DNA of 64,000 bases from Pseudomonas sp. UBA1879 (GTDB lineage Bacteria; Pseudomonadota; Gammaproteobacteria; Pseudomonadales; Pseudomonadaceae): NCBI RefSeq assembly GCF_002338065.1, contig NZ_DDHJ01000004.1, forward strand, positions 1-64,000, given 5' to 3'. A model generated the notes under the pieces. It saw only the letters and a list, made by a program, of their open reading frames with translations, was not told the DNA's origin and ran no database searches. Made by a program: the position numbers and the translations under genes. Of the stretch, positions 28,694-37,946 are shown in pieces; position 1 is the first letter of the stretch; each line of letters starts with the position of its first letter.

Positions 28694-29797
28694 ATGCCAG
28701 TCAACGCCTTGTTCAAACCTTTTCACATGGGCAGCCTGGAATTGCCGACACGGGTGGTAATGGCGCCCATGACCCGCTCGTTCTCGCCGGGTGGCGTGCC
28801 GAACTCCAAAGTCATCGAGTATTACCGTCGCCGTGCGGCGGCGGGCGTGGGCCTGATCATTACTGAAGGCACCACCGTCGGACACAAGGCGTCCAATGGC
28901 TATCCGAACGTTCCGCAATTTTTCGGCGAGGCCGCACTGGCCGGTTGGAAAAAAGTGGTGGACGCCGTTCACGCGGAAGGCGGCAAGATTGTCCCGCAGT
29001 TGTGGCACGTAGGCGCGGTGCGTCGACTGGGTACCGAACCTGACGGCACCGTGCCCGCTTACGGTCCGACCGAAAAGCTCAAAGACGGCAATGTGGTCGT
29101 CCATGGCATGAGCAAACAGGACATCGCTGACGTCATCGCTGCCTTCGCACAAGCCGCGAAAGACGCGCAGGCCATCGGCATGGATGGCGTGGAAATCCAT
29201 GGCGCCCATGGCTACATCGTCGATCAGTTTTTCTGGGAAGGTACCAACCAGCGCAGCGATGAGTATGGGGGCGATCTGGCCCATCGCTCGCGGTTCGCCA
29301 TCGAGTTGATTCAAGCCGTGCGCGCCGCTGTGGGCCCTGATTTCCCGATCATCTTCCGTTATTCCCAATGGAAACAGCAGGACTACGCCGCACGTCTGGT
29401 GCAAACCCCAGAAGAACTGGGCGCCTTTCTCAAGCCGCTGTCTGACGCTGGCGTGGACATTTTCCACTGCTCGACGCGACGCTTTTGGGAGCCGGAATTC
29501 GAAGGTTCCCACCTTAATCTGGCGGGCTGGACCCGCAAACTGACCGGCAAACCCACGATCACCGTCGGCAGCGTCGGATTGGACGGCGAGTTTCTGCAGT
29601 TCATGGTCAACACCGATAAGGTCGCGCAACCGGCGAGCCTGGAGAACCTGCTCAAGCGTCTCGGCGACGAAGAGTTCGATCTGGTGGCCGTCGGCCGCGC
29701 GCTGCTGGTCGACCCGGATTGGGCGTTGAAAGTGCGGGAAGGGCGTGAGAACGACATCCTGCCGTTCAGTCGGGATGCGCTGGGTAAGTTGGAATAA
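28694..29797 (+). CDS. NADH:flavin oxidoreductase (old yellow enzyme family)
   Basis: 367 aa, FMN-dependent TIM barrel. It starts at 28694 with GAGG upstream. Conserved features: MAPMTRSFS (FMN contact), the active-site pair in EIHGAHGYIVDQFFW, NQRSDEYGG and VAVGRALLVDPDW near the end. Family enzymes reduce α,β-unsaturated carbonyls or nitro compounds with NAD(P)H. The natural substrate is unknown. Confidence 0.88.
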   Translation: MPVNALFKPFHMGSLELPTRVVMAPMTRSFSPGGVPNSKVIEYYRRRAAAGVGLIITEGTTVGHKASNGYPNVPQFFGEAALAGWKKVVDAVHAEGGKIVPQLWHVGAVRRLGTEPDGTVPAYGPTEKLKDGNVVVHGMSKQDIADVIAAFAQAAKDAQAIGMDGVEIHGAHGYIVDQFFWEGTNQRSDEYGGDLAHRSRFAIELIQAVRAAVGPDFPIIFRYSQWKQQDYAARLVQTPEELGAFLKPLSDAGVDIFHCSTRRFWEPEFEGSHLNLAGWTRKLTGKPTITVGSVGLDGEFLQFMVNTDKVAQPASLENLLKRLGDEEFDLVAVGRALLVDPDWALKVREGRENDILPFSRDALGKLE

Positions 29798-29940
29798 TCA
29801 CCGGGGAGGCTAGCCCTTCCCTTCTCTGCACGGTGAACCCCAGCGGGAGAGGATTGACTCACAGGGACCGATTTCCAGGCGCGGCCTCTGATGTGGCTGG
29901 AGGAGCCCCTTCGTGAGCACGCTCACTTTCACGGATGGAA

Positions 29941-31107
29941 TTACACCCCCAGCGCGACGCCATCCCGCTGTTCACTGGCCATCCGTAAATACTGCTCGAA
30001 CGCCTCGATGACACCGGCCCAACCCTGACGGCTAGCGTGTTGTCGGGCGTTCAGGCGAACCCTTCGCAGGGTTTCAACGTCTTCCAGCATCCAGCGTGCG
30101 GCATCAATGAAGCCCTCTTCATCCCCAGGCATGGCGACCGCGCCATTGTGGCCATGGCGGATGTGTTGGGCTGCCGCAGCCTCGTCGTAGGCCACCACTC
30201 CCAGCCCCGATGCCAAGGCTTCAAGCACCACATTGCCGAAGGTTTCGGTCATGCTCGGAAACAGGAACAGATCCCCCGAGGCGTAATGAGTGGCCAGCGC
30301 CTCACCTCGTTGCGTGCCGCAGAAGATCGCGTCCGGCAACTGCGGTTGCAGCACCTGTCGCATCGGTCCGTCGCCGACGATCACCAGCCTGAGCGTTTTG
30401 TCGGGGTAGGCAGCGACCAGGCTATCGAACGTGGTCTTCAGCACGCCCAGGTTTTTCTCCAGGGCGAGTCTTCCTACATGCAGAACGGCTGTGTCCTCAG
30501 CGCTCAGCCCCCATGTCTCACGCAGCGCGCTGGAGCGTCGAGACGGATGAAACAGCTGACAATCCACTCCTCGCGACAGCAACTCCAGCCGCTCGAAGCC
30601 GCGTCGCTCCAATTCCGTCTTCTGACTGAGGCTGGGCACCAGCGTGGCGTCCGAACGGTTGTGGAACCAACGCAGATACGACGTCAGCAACCGGGTGATG
30701 AAGCCCAGCCCGTACTGCCGTGTGTACTGCTGAAAATTGGTGTGAAAGCCGCTGACAATCGCAATTCGCAGGCGCCGCGCCGCCCGTAACGCCGATAGGC
30801 CCAACGGCCCCTCGGTCGCGATGTACAGCACATCGGGTCGATCTCGCTGCCAACGGCGCAGCAGCTTGTGCATCGACGACTGTCCCCACTGCAACCCCGG
30901 ATACCCCGGAATCGGCCAACCGCGACACAGCATCAAATCATCACCTGTTGCACGTCTTTCATCCTCATTCTGCCGAGGACGAATCACCTCCACACGATGT
31001 CCGCGCAGCCGCAGACCGTCGCACAACCGGCTCAGCGTATTGGCGACGCCATTGATTTCGGGTGCGTACGTTTCAGTGATCAAGGTGATATGCAAGGACT
31101 TACTCAT
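29941..31107 (-). CDS. GT4-family glycosyltransferase
   Basis: 388 aa. The N-terminal motif TETYAPEINGVANTL and the C-terminal FLFPSMTETFGNVVLEALASG (E-x7-E) are typical of GT4 α-mannosyltransferase-like enzymes using GDP- or UDP-sugars; many are annotated as GDP-mannose-dependent mannosyltransferases. Probably acts on a glycolipid at the inner membrane face. Monocistronic. Confidence 0.85.
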   Translation of the reverse strand: MSKSLHITLITETYAPEINGVANTLSRLCDGLRLRGHRVEVIRPRQNEDERRATGDDLMLCRGWPIPGYPGLQWGQSSMHKLLRRWQRDRPDVLYIATEGPLGLSALRAARRLRIAIVSGFHTNFQQYTRQYGLGFITRLLTSYLRWFHNRSDATLVPSLSQKTELERRGFERLELLSRGVDCQLFHPSRRSSALRETWGLSAEDTAVLHVGRLALEKNLGVLKTTFDSLVAAYPDKTLRLVIVGDGPMRQVLQPQLPDAIFCGTQRGEALATHYASGDLFLFPSMTETFGNVVLEALASGLGVVAYDEAAAAQHIRHGHNGAVAMPGDEEGFIDAARWMLEDVETLRRVRLNARQHASRQGWAGVIEAFEQYLRMASEQRDGVALGV

Positions 31108-31171
31108 GACAGCCAGTTTCAGCGTCAGGCGTTGCGCTTGTGTGGCGGTTGGGTGATGGATTTGTGACCAC

Positions 31172-31471
31172 TTATCTCAGCCCCCCAACCGTAAATGGCA
31201 CGATTCGCGATGACCCGACCTTTTCCAGCGCGGCGGCTTCGGGCGTGTAATGGGTCTGAATGGGGTTGAGGCTGATCAGATTCAGGTGGGAACGCGGTCT
31301 CACCGGGGGCGCGAGCGTGGCGGGTTCGGCCGGTGAAGTTTTCGAGGTGACTGTTTTCACGGCATCGGTCAACGCCTGCATGAACGCGGGCGCGTTGAGG
31401 TCACGTTTGGGTTTTTGCGGCAATAGTGACGGTTTGGTGTGATTCGCGGGGTTTAAATGACGGGTTTCCAT
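31172..31471 (-). CDS. Hypothetical protein, unstructured
   Basis: 99 aa from an ATG preceded by GGGAG. Rich in Pro, Thr, Ala and basic residues, with no membrane segment or recognisable motif; probably largely disordered. A longer GTG-started version (to 31528) is possible but lacks a ribosome-binding site. It follows the glycosyltransferase promoter on the same strand. Function unknown. Confidence 0.5.
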   Translation of the reverse strand: METRHLNPANHTKPSLLPQKPKRDLNAPAFMQALTDAVKTVTSKTSPAEPATLAPPVRPRSHLNLISLNPIQTHYTPEAAALEKVGSSRIVPFTVGGLR

Positions 31472-31645
31472 GCGCTTGGACTCCCATTGATGAACGGGCT
31501 CGACGTGGGCGTGATCATGATTGAACACATTCGGCGTGGGACGTATGGAAGACGTTTGTAGGATCTGTCCTGATTTTCTACGGTGTGATTCAAGGATCGG
31601 TTTTCGGCATTAGGATGCGCGTCTTTAATTTATCGAGGGACCGAA

Positions 31646-32260
31646 ATGTCTGACGTTTTCTATACGCCGCCGACGGCTGATTTGACCGCCGCATCGAAAA
31701 GCGGCCAACCCTTTTTCACCGTGTCGCTGGACAAATTGACAGTGATGTTGGTCGTCACATCAGGGCTGTATGGCCTCTATTGGTACTTCAAGAACTGGTC
31801 GCTTTATAAGGTGCATTCGGGGCGTTCGCTGTGGCCTGTGCCTAGAACAGTGTTCGGCATGCTCTACTTGCCTTCGTTGTTTTACAAAGTAGATGCTGTA
31901 CTGAAAGAGCAGAAAAAAGGCGGGATGCCTTACTGGGCATTGGCTGCCGCTGCAATGATTCTTTTGGCACTAGTCCCTCATACCGTGGGGTTCATCATCG
32001 GCCTCGTCACGAGTTTGAGCGGTCAGCCGGTTACAAGTGCGGGCTTTATTCCCATGGTTGCCGCCTCGACTATTCCGATGCTGCTCCAGTGCCTGATTTT
32101 GCGTCGGGCTCAGTCGTTCATGAACTTGGCCAATGGTGATGCCAAGGGGAGTCAAAACAAGGATTTCACCCCATGGAACTGCGTGTGGATGGTCATTGGC
32201 GTCATCTACTGGGGCATTAATATGGTGGTGGTGGCCTCGATGAATGGAGTCTCCTTCTGA
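31646..32260 (+). CDS. Hypothetical membrane protein
   Basis: 204 aa with about four hydrophobic segments (near residues 33–50, 92–125, 130–150 and 180–198) and an aromatic-rich loop YGLYWYFKNWSLYK resembling DUF4234-type membrane proteins. GAGG lies upstream of the start at 31646. Role unknown. Ends at a bidirectional terminator shared with cysZ. Confidence 0.7.
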   Translation: MSDVFYTPPTADLTAASKSGQPFFTVSLDKLTVMLVVTSGLYGLYWYFKNWSLYKVHSGRSLWPVPRTVFGMLYLPSLFYKVDAVLKEQKKGGMPYWALAAAAMILLALVPHTVGFIIGLVTSLSGQPVTSAGFIPMVAASTIPMLLQCLILRRAQSFMNLANGDAKGSQNKDFTPWNCVWMVIGVIYWGINMVVVASMNGVSF

Positions 32261-32269
32261 CGCAATAAA

Positions 32270-32295
32270 CAAAGGCCTCGTGTGAGGCCTTTCAT
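32270..32295. terminator. Bidirectional terminator
   Basis: AAAGGCCTC–GTGT–GAGGCCTTT between the convergent hypothetical membrane gene and cysZ. A-rich on the left and T-rich on the right, so it can serve both. Confidence 0.85.
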
Positions 32296-32299
32296 TCGA

Positions 32300-33055
32300 T
32301 CAGCGAATCCGCTCCGCCAGCGTCTCCGCCCCGCGTTCTCTGACCCAAAACAACGTCGCCCCTGCCACCGCAGCGGGCATCATCAGGATGTTGACCACCG
32401 GAATCAGCAGCACCAGGTACACGATCCCGCCAAAACTCATGCTCTGCCAGCGTTTGGCGCGCAGCCAGGCGAGCATGTCTTGCCAGCTCATCTTGTGGTT
32501 GTCGGCGGGGTAGTCGATGTATTGGATCGCCATCATCCACACGCCAAAAAGCAGCCAGAGCGGCGCGGCGATGATGTTGACCACTGGAATCCACGACAGG
32601 ATGAACAGCCCGACCGCGCGGGGCAGGAAGTAGCCCAGTTTGCGCATTTCACGGCTGAGGGTCCGGGGAATCATTTCGATCAGTTCGCCCCAGCTGAAGG
32701 CGGGGAAGTCGTCGGTACCGCGCAGGACCACCTCTACCTTTTCAGACAGAAAGCCGTTGAAGGGCGCGGCGATGACATTGGCAATCATGGTGAACGTGAA
32801 GAACACCATTAATACGACCAGCACCACGAAGAGCGGCCAGAGGATGTAATTCAGGAAGCTCAGCCAACTGGGGAGGGTCGGCATGAACGAATCGACCCAC
32901 AGGCCGAATTCATGACCGGCGAAGTAAATCATGGCGCTGAACAGCACCAGATTGATGGTCAGTGGCAGCAGGACAAACAGGCGCAGGCCAGGGCTGAGGA
33001 CCAGTTTCAGGCCTTCGCGCAGGTATTGCGGGCCGGACAGGGCGGGTGCAGGCAT
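32300..33055 (-). CDS. cysZ: Sulfate transporter CysZ
   Basis: 251 aa from the ATG at 33055 behind GGAGG. It shows the CysZ N-terminus (SGPQYLREGLKL), four main hydrophobic segments and the EFGLWVDSF and RYLGYFL-like patterns (here KLGYFLPRA). CysZ is a sulfate-selective inner-membrane channel for cysteine synthesis. Confidence 0.9.
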   Translation of the reverse strand: MPAPALSGPQYLREGLKLVLSPGLRLFVLLPLTINLVLFSAMIYFAGHEFGLWVDSFMPTLPSWLSFLNYILWPLFVVLVVLMVFFTFTMIANVIAAPFNGFLSEKVEVVLRGTDDFPAFSWGELIEMIPRTLSREMRKLGYFLPRAVGLFILSWIPVVNIIAAPLWLLFGVWMMAIQYIDYPADNHKMSWQDMLAWLRAKRWQSMSFGGIVYLVLLIPVVNILMMPAAVAGATLFWVRERGAETLAERIR

Positions 33056-33315
33056 GTGGGCCTCCATACGTTGAAAACGCGCCGACCTTACCGACTTTCC
33101 ATCAGGGGCGGAAGCAGGATCGGCATGGCGACATTCGCAGAAACAATCAGGCGCGGATAGAGTCTATGGACGACAGCCAAGCAACGACGTCGTGGAATAG
33201 GTGCGGGCTATGAGCTGGATTGTGAAACGATATTTCCTTAATCTCTGCCGCCCCGATAAGCTTGCGGGCATCTTTTAGACCTATTCGATTCACGTTGAAC
33301 CTCTCAGGAGTCTTA

Positions 33316-33915
33316 ATGAGCGTTCTGGTTAACAAACAAGCACCTGATTTCACAGCCGCCGCTGTTCTGGGCGACGGTTCGATCGTCGAAGACTTCAAAC
33401 TGTCTTCGCTGCGCGGCAAATACGTCGTGCTGTTCTTCTGGCCGCTGGACTTCACGTTCGTGTGCCCATCGGAAATCATCGCTCACGACAACCGTGTCGC
33501 TAAATTCCGCGACTTGGGCGTTGAAGTGGTCGGTGTTTCCGTCGATTCGCATTTCACCCACGCTGCATGGCGCAACACACCCGTTGAAAAGGGCGGCATC
33601 GGCCAGGTCCAATTCACCATGGTTGCCGACATCAAGCACGAGATCACTCGCGCTTACGGCATTGAACACGACGACGGCGTTGCGCTGCGTGGTTCGTTCC
33701 TGATCGACCAGAATGGCGTGGTTCAGCACCAAGTGGTCAATAACCTGCCATTGGGCCGTGATGTCGACGAAATGGTCCGTTTGGTGGAAGCGCTGCAATT
33801 CACCGAACAGCACGGCGAAGTTTGCCCGGCTGGCTGGCGTCCAGGCCAGAAAGGCATGAAGGCCGACGCCTCGGGCGTGGCCGATTACTTGGCTGAGAAC
33901 GCCAAGAGCTTGTAA
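33316..33915 (+). CDS. Typical 2-Cys peroxiredoxin
   Basis: 199 aa from 33316 (CAGGAG upstream). The peroxidatic Cys lies in TFVCPSE and the resolving Cys in GEVCPAGWRPG, i.e. the Prx1/AhpC class. It reduces H2O2 and organic or nitrogen peroxides with thioredoxin or AhpF. The next gene is trxB, its probable electron source. Confidence 0.92.
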   Translation: MSVLVNKQAPDFTAAAVLGDGSIVEDFKLSSLRGKYVVLFFWPLDFTFVCPSEIIAHDNRVAKFRDLGVEVVGVSVDSHFTHAAWRNTPVEKGGIGQVQFTMVADIKHEITRAYGIEHDDGVALRGSFLIDQNGVVQHQVVNNLPLGRDVDEMVRLVEALQFTEQHGEVCPAGWRPGQKGMKADASGVADYLAENAKSL

Positions 33916-33921
33916 TAACGT

Positions 33922-33943
33922 CGCTGCGGCTTCGGTCGCAGCG
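33922..33943 (+). terminator. Hairpin after the peroxiredoxin
   Basis: CGCTGCG–GCTTCGGT–CGCAGCG, 7 bp past the stop, without a clear T run. A plausible weak terminator or processing structure. Confidence 0.5.
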
Positions 33944-34071
33944 TCACGATTTCAGGATGGGTGGGCGAATCTTCTCCAAGCTGCTCACCGATCCGTTTTA
34001 TTCAGCCGGTCCGCCGGTTTAGACCACAGTAACTCCGACCACACGTAATGGCCGGTCAATAGGAGTGTGTC

Positions 34072-35034
34072 ATGTCTGATGTACGTCATTCCCGAGTGAT
34101 TATTCTCGGCTCCGGCCCCGCCGGCTACAGCGCTGCGGTCTACGCGGCCCGTGCCAACCTCAAGCCTCTGTTGATCACCGGTATGCAAGCGGGCGGTCAA
34201 TTGACCACGACCACCGAAGTCGACAACTGGCCGGGCGACCCCCATGGCCTGACCGGTCCGGTGCTGATGGAACGGATGCGCGAGCACGCCGAGCGTTTCG
34301 AGACCGAAATCATTTTCGATCACATCAACGCGGTCGATCTCGCGGGCAAGCCTTTCAGCCTGAAAGGCGACAGCGGCACCTACACCTGCGATGCACTAAT
34401 CATCGCCACGGGTGCCAGCGCCCGTTATCTGGGCCTGCCGTCCGAAGAAGCGTTCATGGGCAAAGGCGTTTCAGCCTGCGCGACCTGTGACGGGTTCTTC
34501 TACCGCAACAAGCCTGTCGCTGTGATCGGCGGCGGCAATACGGCTGTTGAAGAGGCGCTGTACCTGGCCAACATCGCCAGCAAGGTCACGCTGGTTCATC
34601 GTCGCGATACCTTCCGTGCCGAGAAGATCCTGATCGACAAGCTGCACGCACGTGTCGCTGAGGGCAAGATCGAGCTGAAACTCAACTCGACGCTGGATGA
34701 AGTGTTGGGCGACAACATGGGCGTAACCGGTGCGCGTTTGAAGAACAACGACGGCAGCACATCGGAGCTGAAAGTCGACGGCGTATTCATCGCCATCGGC
34801 CACACCCCGAACACCTCGTTGTTCGAAGGCCAACTGGCTTTGAAAGACGGTTATATGGTCGTCCACGGCGGTCGCGAGGGGAATGCGACGGCCACCAGCG
34901 TCGACGGCGTGTTCGCAGCTGGCGACGTGGCGGACCACGTGTATCGTCAAGCGATTACCTCGGCGGGTGCGGGCTGCATGGCAGCACTGGACGTCGAGCG
35001 TTATCTGGACGGGCTGGCGAACGCCTCGTTCTGA
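34072..35034 (+). CDS. trxB: Thioredoxin-disulfide reductase
   Basis: 320 aa. FAD-binding GSGPAGYSAAVYAARANL, redox centre CATCDG, NADPH-binding GGGNTAVEEALYLA and C-terminal FAAGDVADHVYRQA are all canonical. It reduces thioredoxin with NADPH. Followed by a strong terminator. Confidence 0.95.
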   Translation: MSDVRHSRVIILGSGPAGYSAAVYAARANLKPLLITGMQAGGQLTTTTEVDNWPGDPHGLTGPVLMERMREHAERFETEIIFDHINAVDLAGKPFSLKGDSGTYTCDALIIATGASARYLGLPSEEAFMGKGVSACATCDGFFYRNKPVAVIGGGNTAVEEALYLANIASKVTLVHRRDTFRAEKILIDKLHARVAEGKIELKLNSTLDEVLGDNMGVTGARLKNNDGSTSELKVDGVFIAIGHTPNTSLFEGQLALKDGYMVVHGGREGNATATSVDGVFAAGDVADHVYRQAITSAGAGCMAALDVERYLDGLANASF

Positions 35035-35049
35035 TCGGCCGCTGCAAAA

Positions 35050-35081
35050 CAAAAAGCCGGCTCATTTGGGCCGGTTTTTTT
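35050..35081 (+). terminator. Rho-independent terminator of trxB
   Basis: AAGCCGGCTC–ATTTG–GGCCGGTTTTTTT: GC-rich stem with a seven-T run. Confidence 0.9.
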
Positions 35082-35102
35082 GTGTCCGTTAAACGCTGAC
35101 GT

Positions 35103-35185
35103 GCAGGCGCGCTTACCCGCGATGACGGTGTGTCTGACCCGCAGGTGACTGCCCGGCAGCCATCGCGGGCAAGCGCGCTCCTACA
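35103..35185. repeat. REP doublet (inverted pair)
   Basis: GCAGGCGCGCTTACCCGCGATG and CATCGCGGGCAAGCGCGCTCCTAC flank about 35 bp. Same arm as at 5436–5511. Located between the convergent trxB and hopJ-family genes. Confidence 0.8.
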
Positions 35186-35197
35186 GACGGATGCGGC

Positions 35198-35539
35198 TCA
35201 GGCCTTGCGCGTCAACGGTTGTGCGCTGAACTTCACGCCCGCCAGGCCGTGGGCGATCAGCGCGCGAATGTTGCCATGGTCGTTGCCGTCAGGCGTCGCC
35301 GCCACGGCGCGGTAGTGTTCGCCAAAGGCCAGCAGGGCTTCTTCATGACTGAAACCTTCCAGCAGCGCAAGGCCCAGGGTCTTGCACGAGCCTTCGTTCT
35401 GGCCAGCGGCGTTTTCTACCGGGCCGTTACTGAACGCTTGCGGCTGATACTCGTAACGTTCGGCGACAAACGCCAAAGTATCGGCAAACACATGCTCACC
35501 GGATTTCAGGCTGGCGCGCAGGGTATTCAGGTCAGTCAT
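35198..35539 (-). CDS. HopJ-family protein
   Basis: 113 aa from the ATG at 35539. The pattern FADTLAFVAERYEYQPQAF ... NEGSCKTLGLALLE matches the HopJ/HopPmaJ family. The name comes from a type III effector candidate in P. syringae, but homologues are widespread in bacteria without type III secretion, and no hrp promoter or secretion gene is near. Overlaps the upstream DUF1244 gene by 8 bp, so co-translated. Confidence 0.82.
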   Translation of the reverse strand: MTDLNTLRASLKSGEHVFADTLAFVAERYEYQPQAFSNGPVENAAGQNEGSCKTLGLALLEGFSHEEALLAFGEHYRAVAATPDGNDHGNIRALIAHGLAGVKFSAQPLTRKA

Positions 35540-35828
35540 GTTTCTGTTCCTTGGCGAAGGCGGCTTGCTGATCGGCGCTGGCTTCTTTCTGGTAGAGGGA
35601 CTTCCACTCGCCGTATGGCATGCCGTATACCACTTCGCGGGCGTCATCGAGGCTGATGTCGATCTGCTTTTCGTCGGCGGCGGCCTTGTACCACTTGGAC
35701 AGGCAGTTGCGGCAGAACCCGGAGAGGTTCATCAGGTCGATGTTTTGCACATCCTTGCGGCTGTCCAGATGCGCGACCAGACGACGGAAGGCGGCGGCTT
35801 CGAGTTCGAGGCGTTGTTGCTCGGTCAT
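35532..35828 (-). CDS. DUF1244 family protein
   Basis: 98 aa from the ATG at 35828. The family core HLDSRKDVQNIDLMNLSGFCRNCLSKWY, with a CxxC pair, and EVVYGMPYGEWK are clear. Function unknown. First gene of a two-gene unit with the HopJ-family gene. Confidence 0.85.
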   Translation of the reverse strand: MTEQQRLELEAAAFRRLVAHLDSRKDVQNIDLMNLSGFCRNCLSKWYKAAADEKQIDISLDDAREVVYGMPYGEWKSLYQKEASADQQAAFAKEQKHD

Positions 35829-35915
35829 GATGGGCTCTGTGGGAGTTGAGGATGGGGCGGATGATAAGAGTGTGGGGCAGGGCGGGCAATGGTATTTGTC
35901 GACCGGACGGATGAC

Positions 35916-36006
35916 CTGTAGGAGCCGCCTCGCTGGCGAATGCGATGTATCCGTCACTATGGATTCAACCGAACCGCCGCTTTCGCCAGCAAGCCGGCTC
36001 CCACAG
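35916..36006. repeat. REP pair (GCCGGCTCC type)
   Basis: TGTAGGAGCCGCCTCGCTGGCGAA and TTCGCCAGCAAGCCGGCTCCCACAG flank a 40-bp spacer. Matches the single arms at 35–58 and 37887–37915. Confidence 0.75.
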
Positions 36007-36051
36007 AGGGTTACCATTTGGCAATCAGAGCAGCGGTGCTGGCAACGATTC

Positions 36052-36423
36052 TTAACGTTCAGCGGCCAGCGTAATCGACACCGATTCGGCGAAGCGCAGC
36101 GCGTGGGGTTTGTCGACTTCGACTTCGGCGTATTGCACGGCCTCGTAGCTCATCACCAGATCCAGCACTTCCTGGGTCAACCGCTCCAGCAGCGCGAAAC
36201 GGTTGCTTTCGACGTGCTGAATAATGGCTTTGGTGATAGTCCTGTAATTGAGCGCGTGATCGATGTCGTTGTCACGCACCGCTTCCTGGGCCGCGTACAG
36301 GATCGTCAGATTGATGAGCACGTCCTGCTTGTTGACGATTTCATCTTCGTTGATACCAATGTAGGTGCGCAGGCACAGGTCCTTGACCCGGATGCGTGCG
36401 GTGCCTGGTTCGAGTCTTGCCAT
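36052..36423 (-). CDS. folX: Dihydroneopterin triphosphate 2'-epimerase
   Basis: 123 aa, FolB/FolX fold (VKDLCLRTYIGINEDE; conserved Glu in ALLERLTQEVLD). FolX epimerises dihydroneopterin triphosphate to the monapterin form. Last gene of folM–folE–folX (3 bp after folE), which together make tetrahydromonapterin, the cofactor of phenylalanine hydroxylase in Pseudomonas. Confidence 0.9.
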   Translation of the reverse strand: MARLEPGTARIRVKDLCLRTYIGINEDEIVNKQDVLINLTILYAAQEAVRDNDIDHALNYRTITKAIIQHVESNRFALLERLTQEVLDLVMSYEAVQYAEVEVDKPHALRFAESVSITLAAER

Positions 36424-36426
36424 GGA

Positions 36427-36987
36427 CTACTTACTCCGTCCGATCAGTTGCAGGAATTCCATCCGTGTCGTGTTGGAATCGCGAAAGGCGCCGAGCATCA
36501 CCGACGTGTTCATCGTTGAATTCTGCTTTTCTACACCGCGCATCATCATGCACATGTGCTGGGCTTCGATGACCACCCCGACCCCCGCCGCGTTCGTCAC
36601 GTCGAGAATGGCGTCGGCGATCTGGCGTGTCAGGTTTTCCTGAATCTGCAGACGGCGGGCGAACATGTCGACAATGCGCGCGATCTTCGACAGGCCGAGG
36701 ACTTTTCCGGTGGGAATGTAAGCCACGTGAGCTTTGCCAATGAAAGGCAGCAGGTGATGCTCGCACAGCGAATACAGTTCGATGTCTTTGACGATGACCA
36801 TCTCATCGCTGTTCGAGGCGAAAAGCGCGCCGTTGACGATCGCGTCGAGGGTCTGGTCGTAACCATGACACAGGTATTGCATGGCCTTTGCTGCACGCTT
36901 CGGAGTGTCCAGTAAACCTTCGCGCTCCGGGTTTTCGCCCAGGCCGACGAGGATTTCGCGGTAGTGTTCTGACAGTGACAGGGTCAT
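36427..36987 (-). CDS. folE: GTP cyclohydrolase I
   Basis: 186 aa from the ATG at 36987 (GAGGA seven bases upstream). Zinc ligands lie in LCEHHLLPF (Cys and His) and the later Cys in AQHMCMMMRGV; DSNTTRMEFLQLI closes the protein. Converts GTP to dihydroneopterin triphosphate. In P. putida a folE is reported among blue-light-induced genes (from memory), and a LOV/LitR pair lies close by here. Confidence 0.93.
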   Translation of the reverse strand: MTLSLSEHYREILVGLGENPEREGLLDTPKRAAKAMQYLCHGYDQTLDAIVNGALFASNSDEMVIVKDIELYSLCEHHLLPFIGKAHVAYIPTGKVLGLSKIARIVDMFARRLQIQENLTRQIADAILDVTNAAGVGVVIEAQHMCMMMRGVEKQNSTMNTSVMLGAFRDSNTTRMEFLQLIGRSK

Positions 36988-37007
36988 CAAAGGGTCCTCG
37001 GGGCGGC

Positions 37008-37718
37008 TTACTTGACGTGCCGTCCGCCGTTTACGGTCAATGTGGTGCCGGTAACGTACGGGGTGTCCAGCAAATAGCGCAGGCTCTGGTAGATCACCTC
37101 GGGGCCGGGTTCGATGCCCAACGCCGATTTGGCCAGCGCGCGGGCGCGGTACGCCGCGTCGTCGTCAGGTTGAAACATCAGCATCGCCGGTGCGATGCCG
37201 TTGACCTTTATCCCCGGAGCGTATCGAGCAGCGAATGACAGCGTCAGGTTGTCCATACCCGCTTTGCTTGCGCAGTATGCGATGTGTTTGCTGCTGCCCT
37301 TGCGCGTGACGTCGTCACCGATGTGGACGATGTCGGCCACCTCCGAGCGCTGCAACAGTTCGGCACAATGCAGGTTGATCAAGTAAGGCGCGAGCATGTG
37401 CACGTTGAACATCCGCATGAACACGTCGCCCTCGTCGCCCTCGGTTTCTGCCAGCCATTCGGAGGCGTTGTGAACAATGGCGCGCAAACGCGGGGTGTGC
37501 GTCTTCAACTGCGCGATGAAACTCATCACGCGCTCTTGCGAGGAAAAGTCGGCCTGGATTGCAACGGCCCCCAATCCCCTCAACCGCTCTACGCCTGGAC
37601 GTTCGGTACGATAGCTGATGATCACCGGCTGTCCGTCGTCCAATAGCCGCTCAGCGCAATGCAAGCCGATTCGCTGGCTGGCGCCAGTGATCAGGACAGG
37701 GGCAAGGGAGGAGGGCAT
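37008..37718 (-). CDS. folM: Dihydromonapterin reductase FolM
   Basis: 236-aa short-chain dehydrogenase. Nucleotide motif ITGASQRIG (the variant TGxxxRIG of FolM), HNASEW, catalytic YCASKAG and C-terminal VTGTTLTVNGGRHVK. Makes tetrahydromonapterin with NADPH. First gene of the fol operon. Upstream (complement of about 37831–37859) a TTGTAC and a TAACTT spaced 17 bp look like its promoter. Confidence 0.9.
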   Translation of the reverse strand: MPSSLAPVLITGASQRIGLHCAERLLDDGQPVIISYRTERPGVERLRGLGAVAIQADFSSQERVMSFIAQLKTHTPRLRAIVHNASEWLAETEGDEGDVFMRMFNVHMLAPYLINLHCAELLQRSEVADIVHIGDDVTRKGSSKHIAYCASKAGMDNLTLSFAARYAPGIKVNGIAPAMLMFQPDDDAAYRARALAKSALGIEPGPEVIYQSLRYLLDTPYVTGTTLTVNGGRHVK

Positions 37719-37830
37719 GGCAGCTCGCGCGTTATCAAGGAAGAGGAAAATCGGGAGGTCGCTGGCGTACCGAGTCGAGCGGCGGAGCCATTGGTTTCAT
37801 TGCGCCATCAGCGATCGAACGTGTTGGGCA

Positions 37831-37859
37831 AAGTTAACCCAATGGTCAGTGCTGTACAA
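37831..37859 (-). promoter_or_regulatory. Putative folM-folE-folX promoter
   Basis: On the minus strand TTGTAC, 17-bp spacer, TAACTT. The −35 contains TGTACA (37853–37858), one half of the direct-repeat PplR1 site reported in P. putida; the second half is not present at 12 bp. An inverted repeat TTGGG/CCCAA (37824–37828, 37838–37842) covers the −10. Confidence 0.45.
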
Positions 37860-37886
37860 CTGTGGGTTGGATGCAAGCAGGATCCT

Positions 37887-37915
37887 GGTGGGAGCCAGCA
37901 AGCCGGCTCCCGCAG
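37887..37915. repeat. REP-type repeat, single palindromic arm
   Basis: GGTGGGAGCCAGCAAGCCGGCTCCCGCAGG contains the inverted GGGAGCC/GGCTCCC hairpin of the GCCGGCTCC REP family. Confidence 0.65.
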
Positions 37916-37946
37916 GGTGGGCATTGAAGTCTGGAACGCGTTGCAG

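Noticed and set aside
35198..35539. Reading the HopJ-family gene as a true type III effector
   Set aside because: No hrp box, chaperone or secretion gene nearby, and it is co-translated with a DUF1244 housekeeping-type gene.
37847..37864. A full PplR1-type site (T(G/A)TACA-N12-TGTA(C/T)A) in the folM promoter
   Set aside because: Only one half-site is present; neither flank has the partner at 12 bp.
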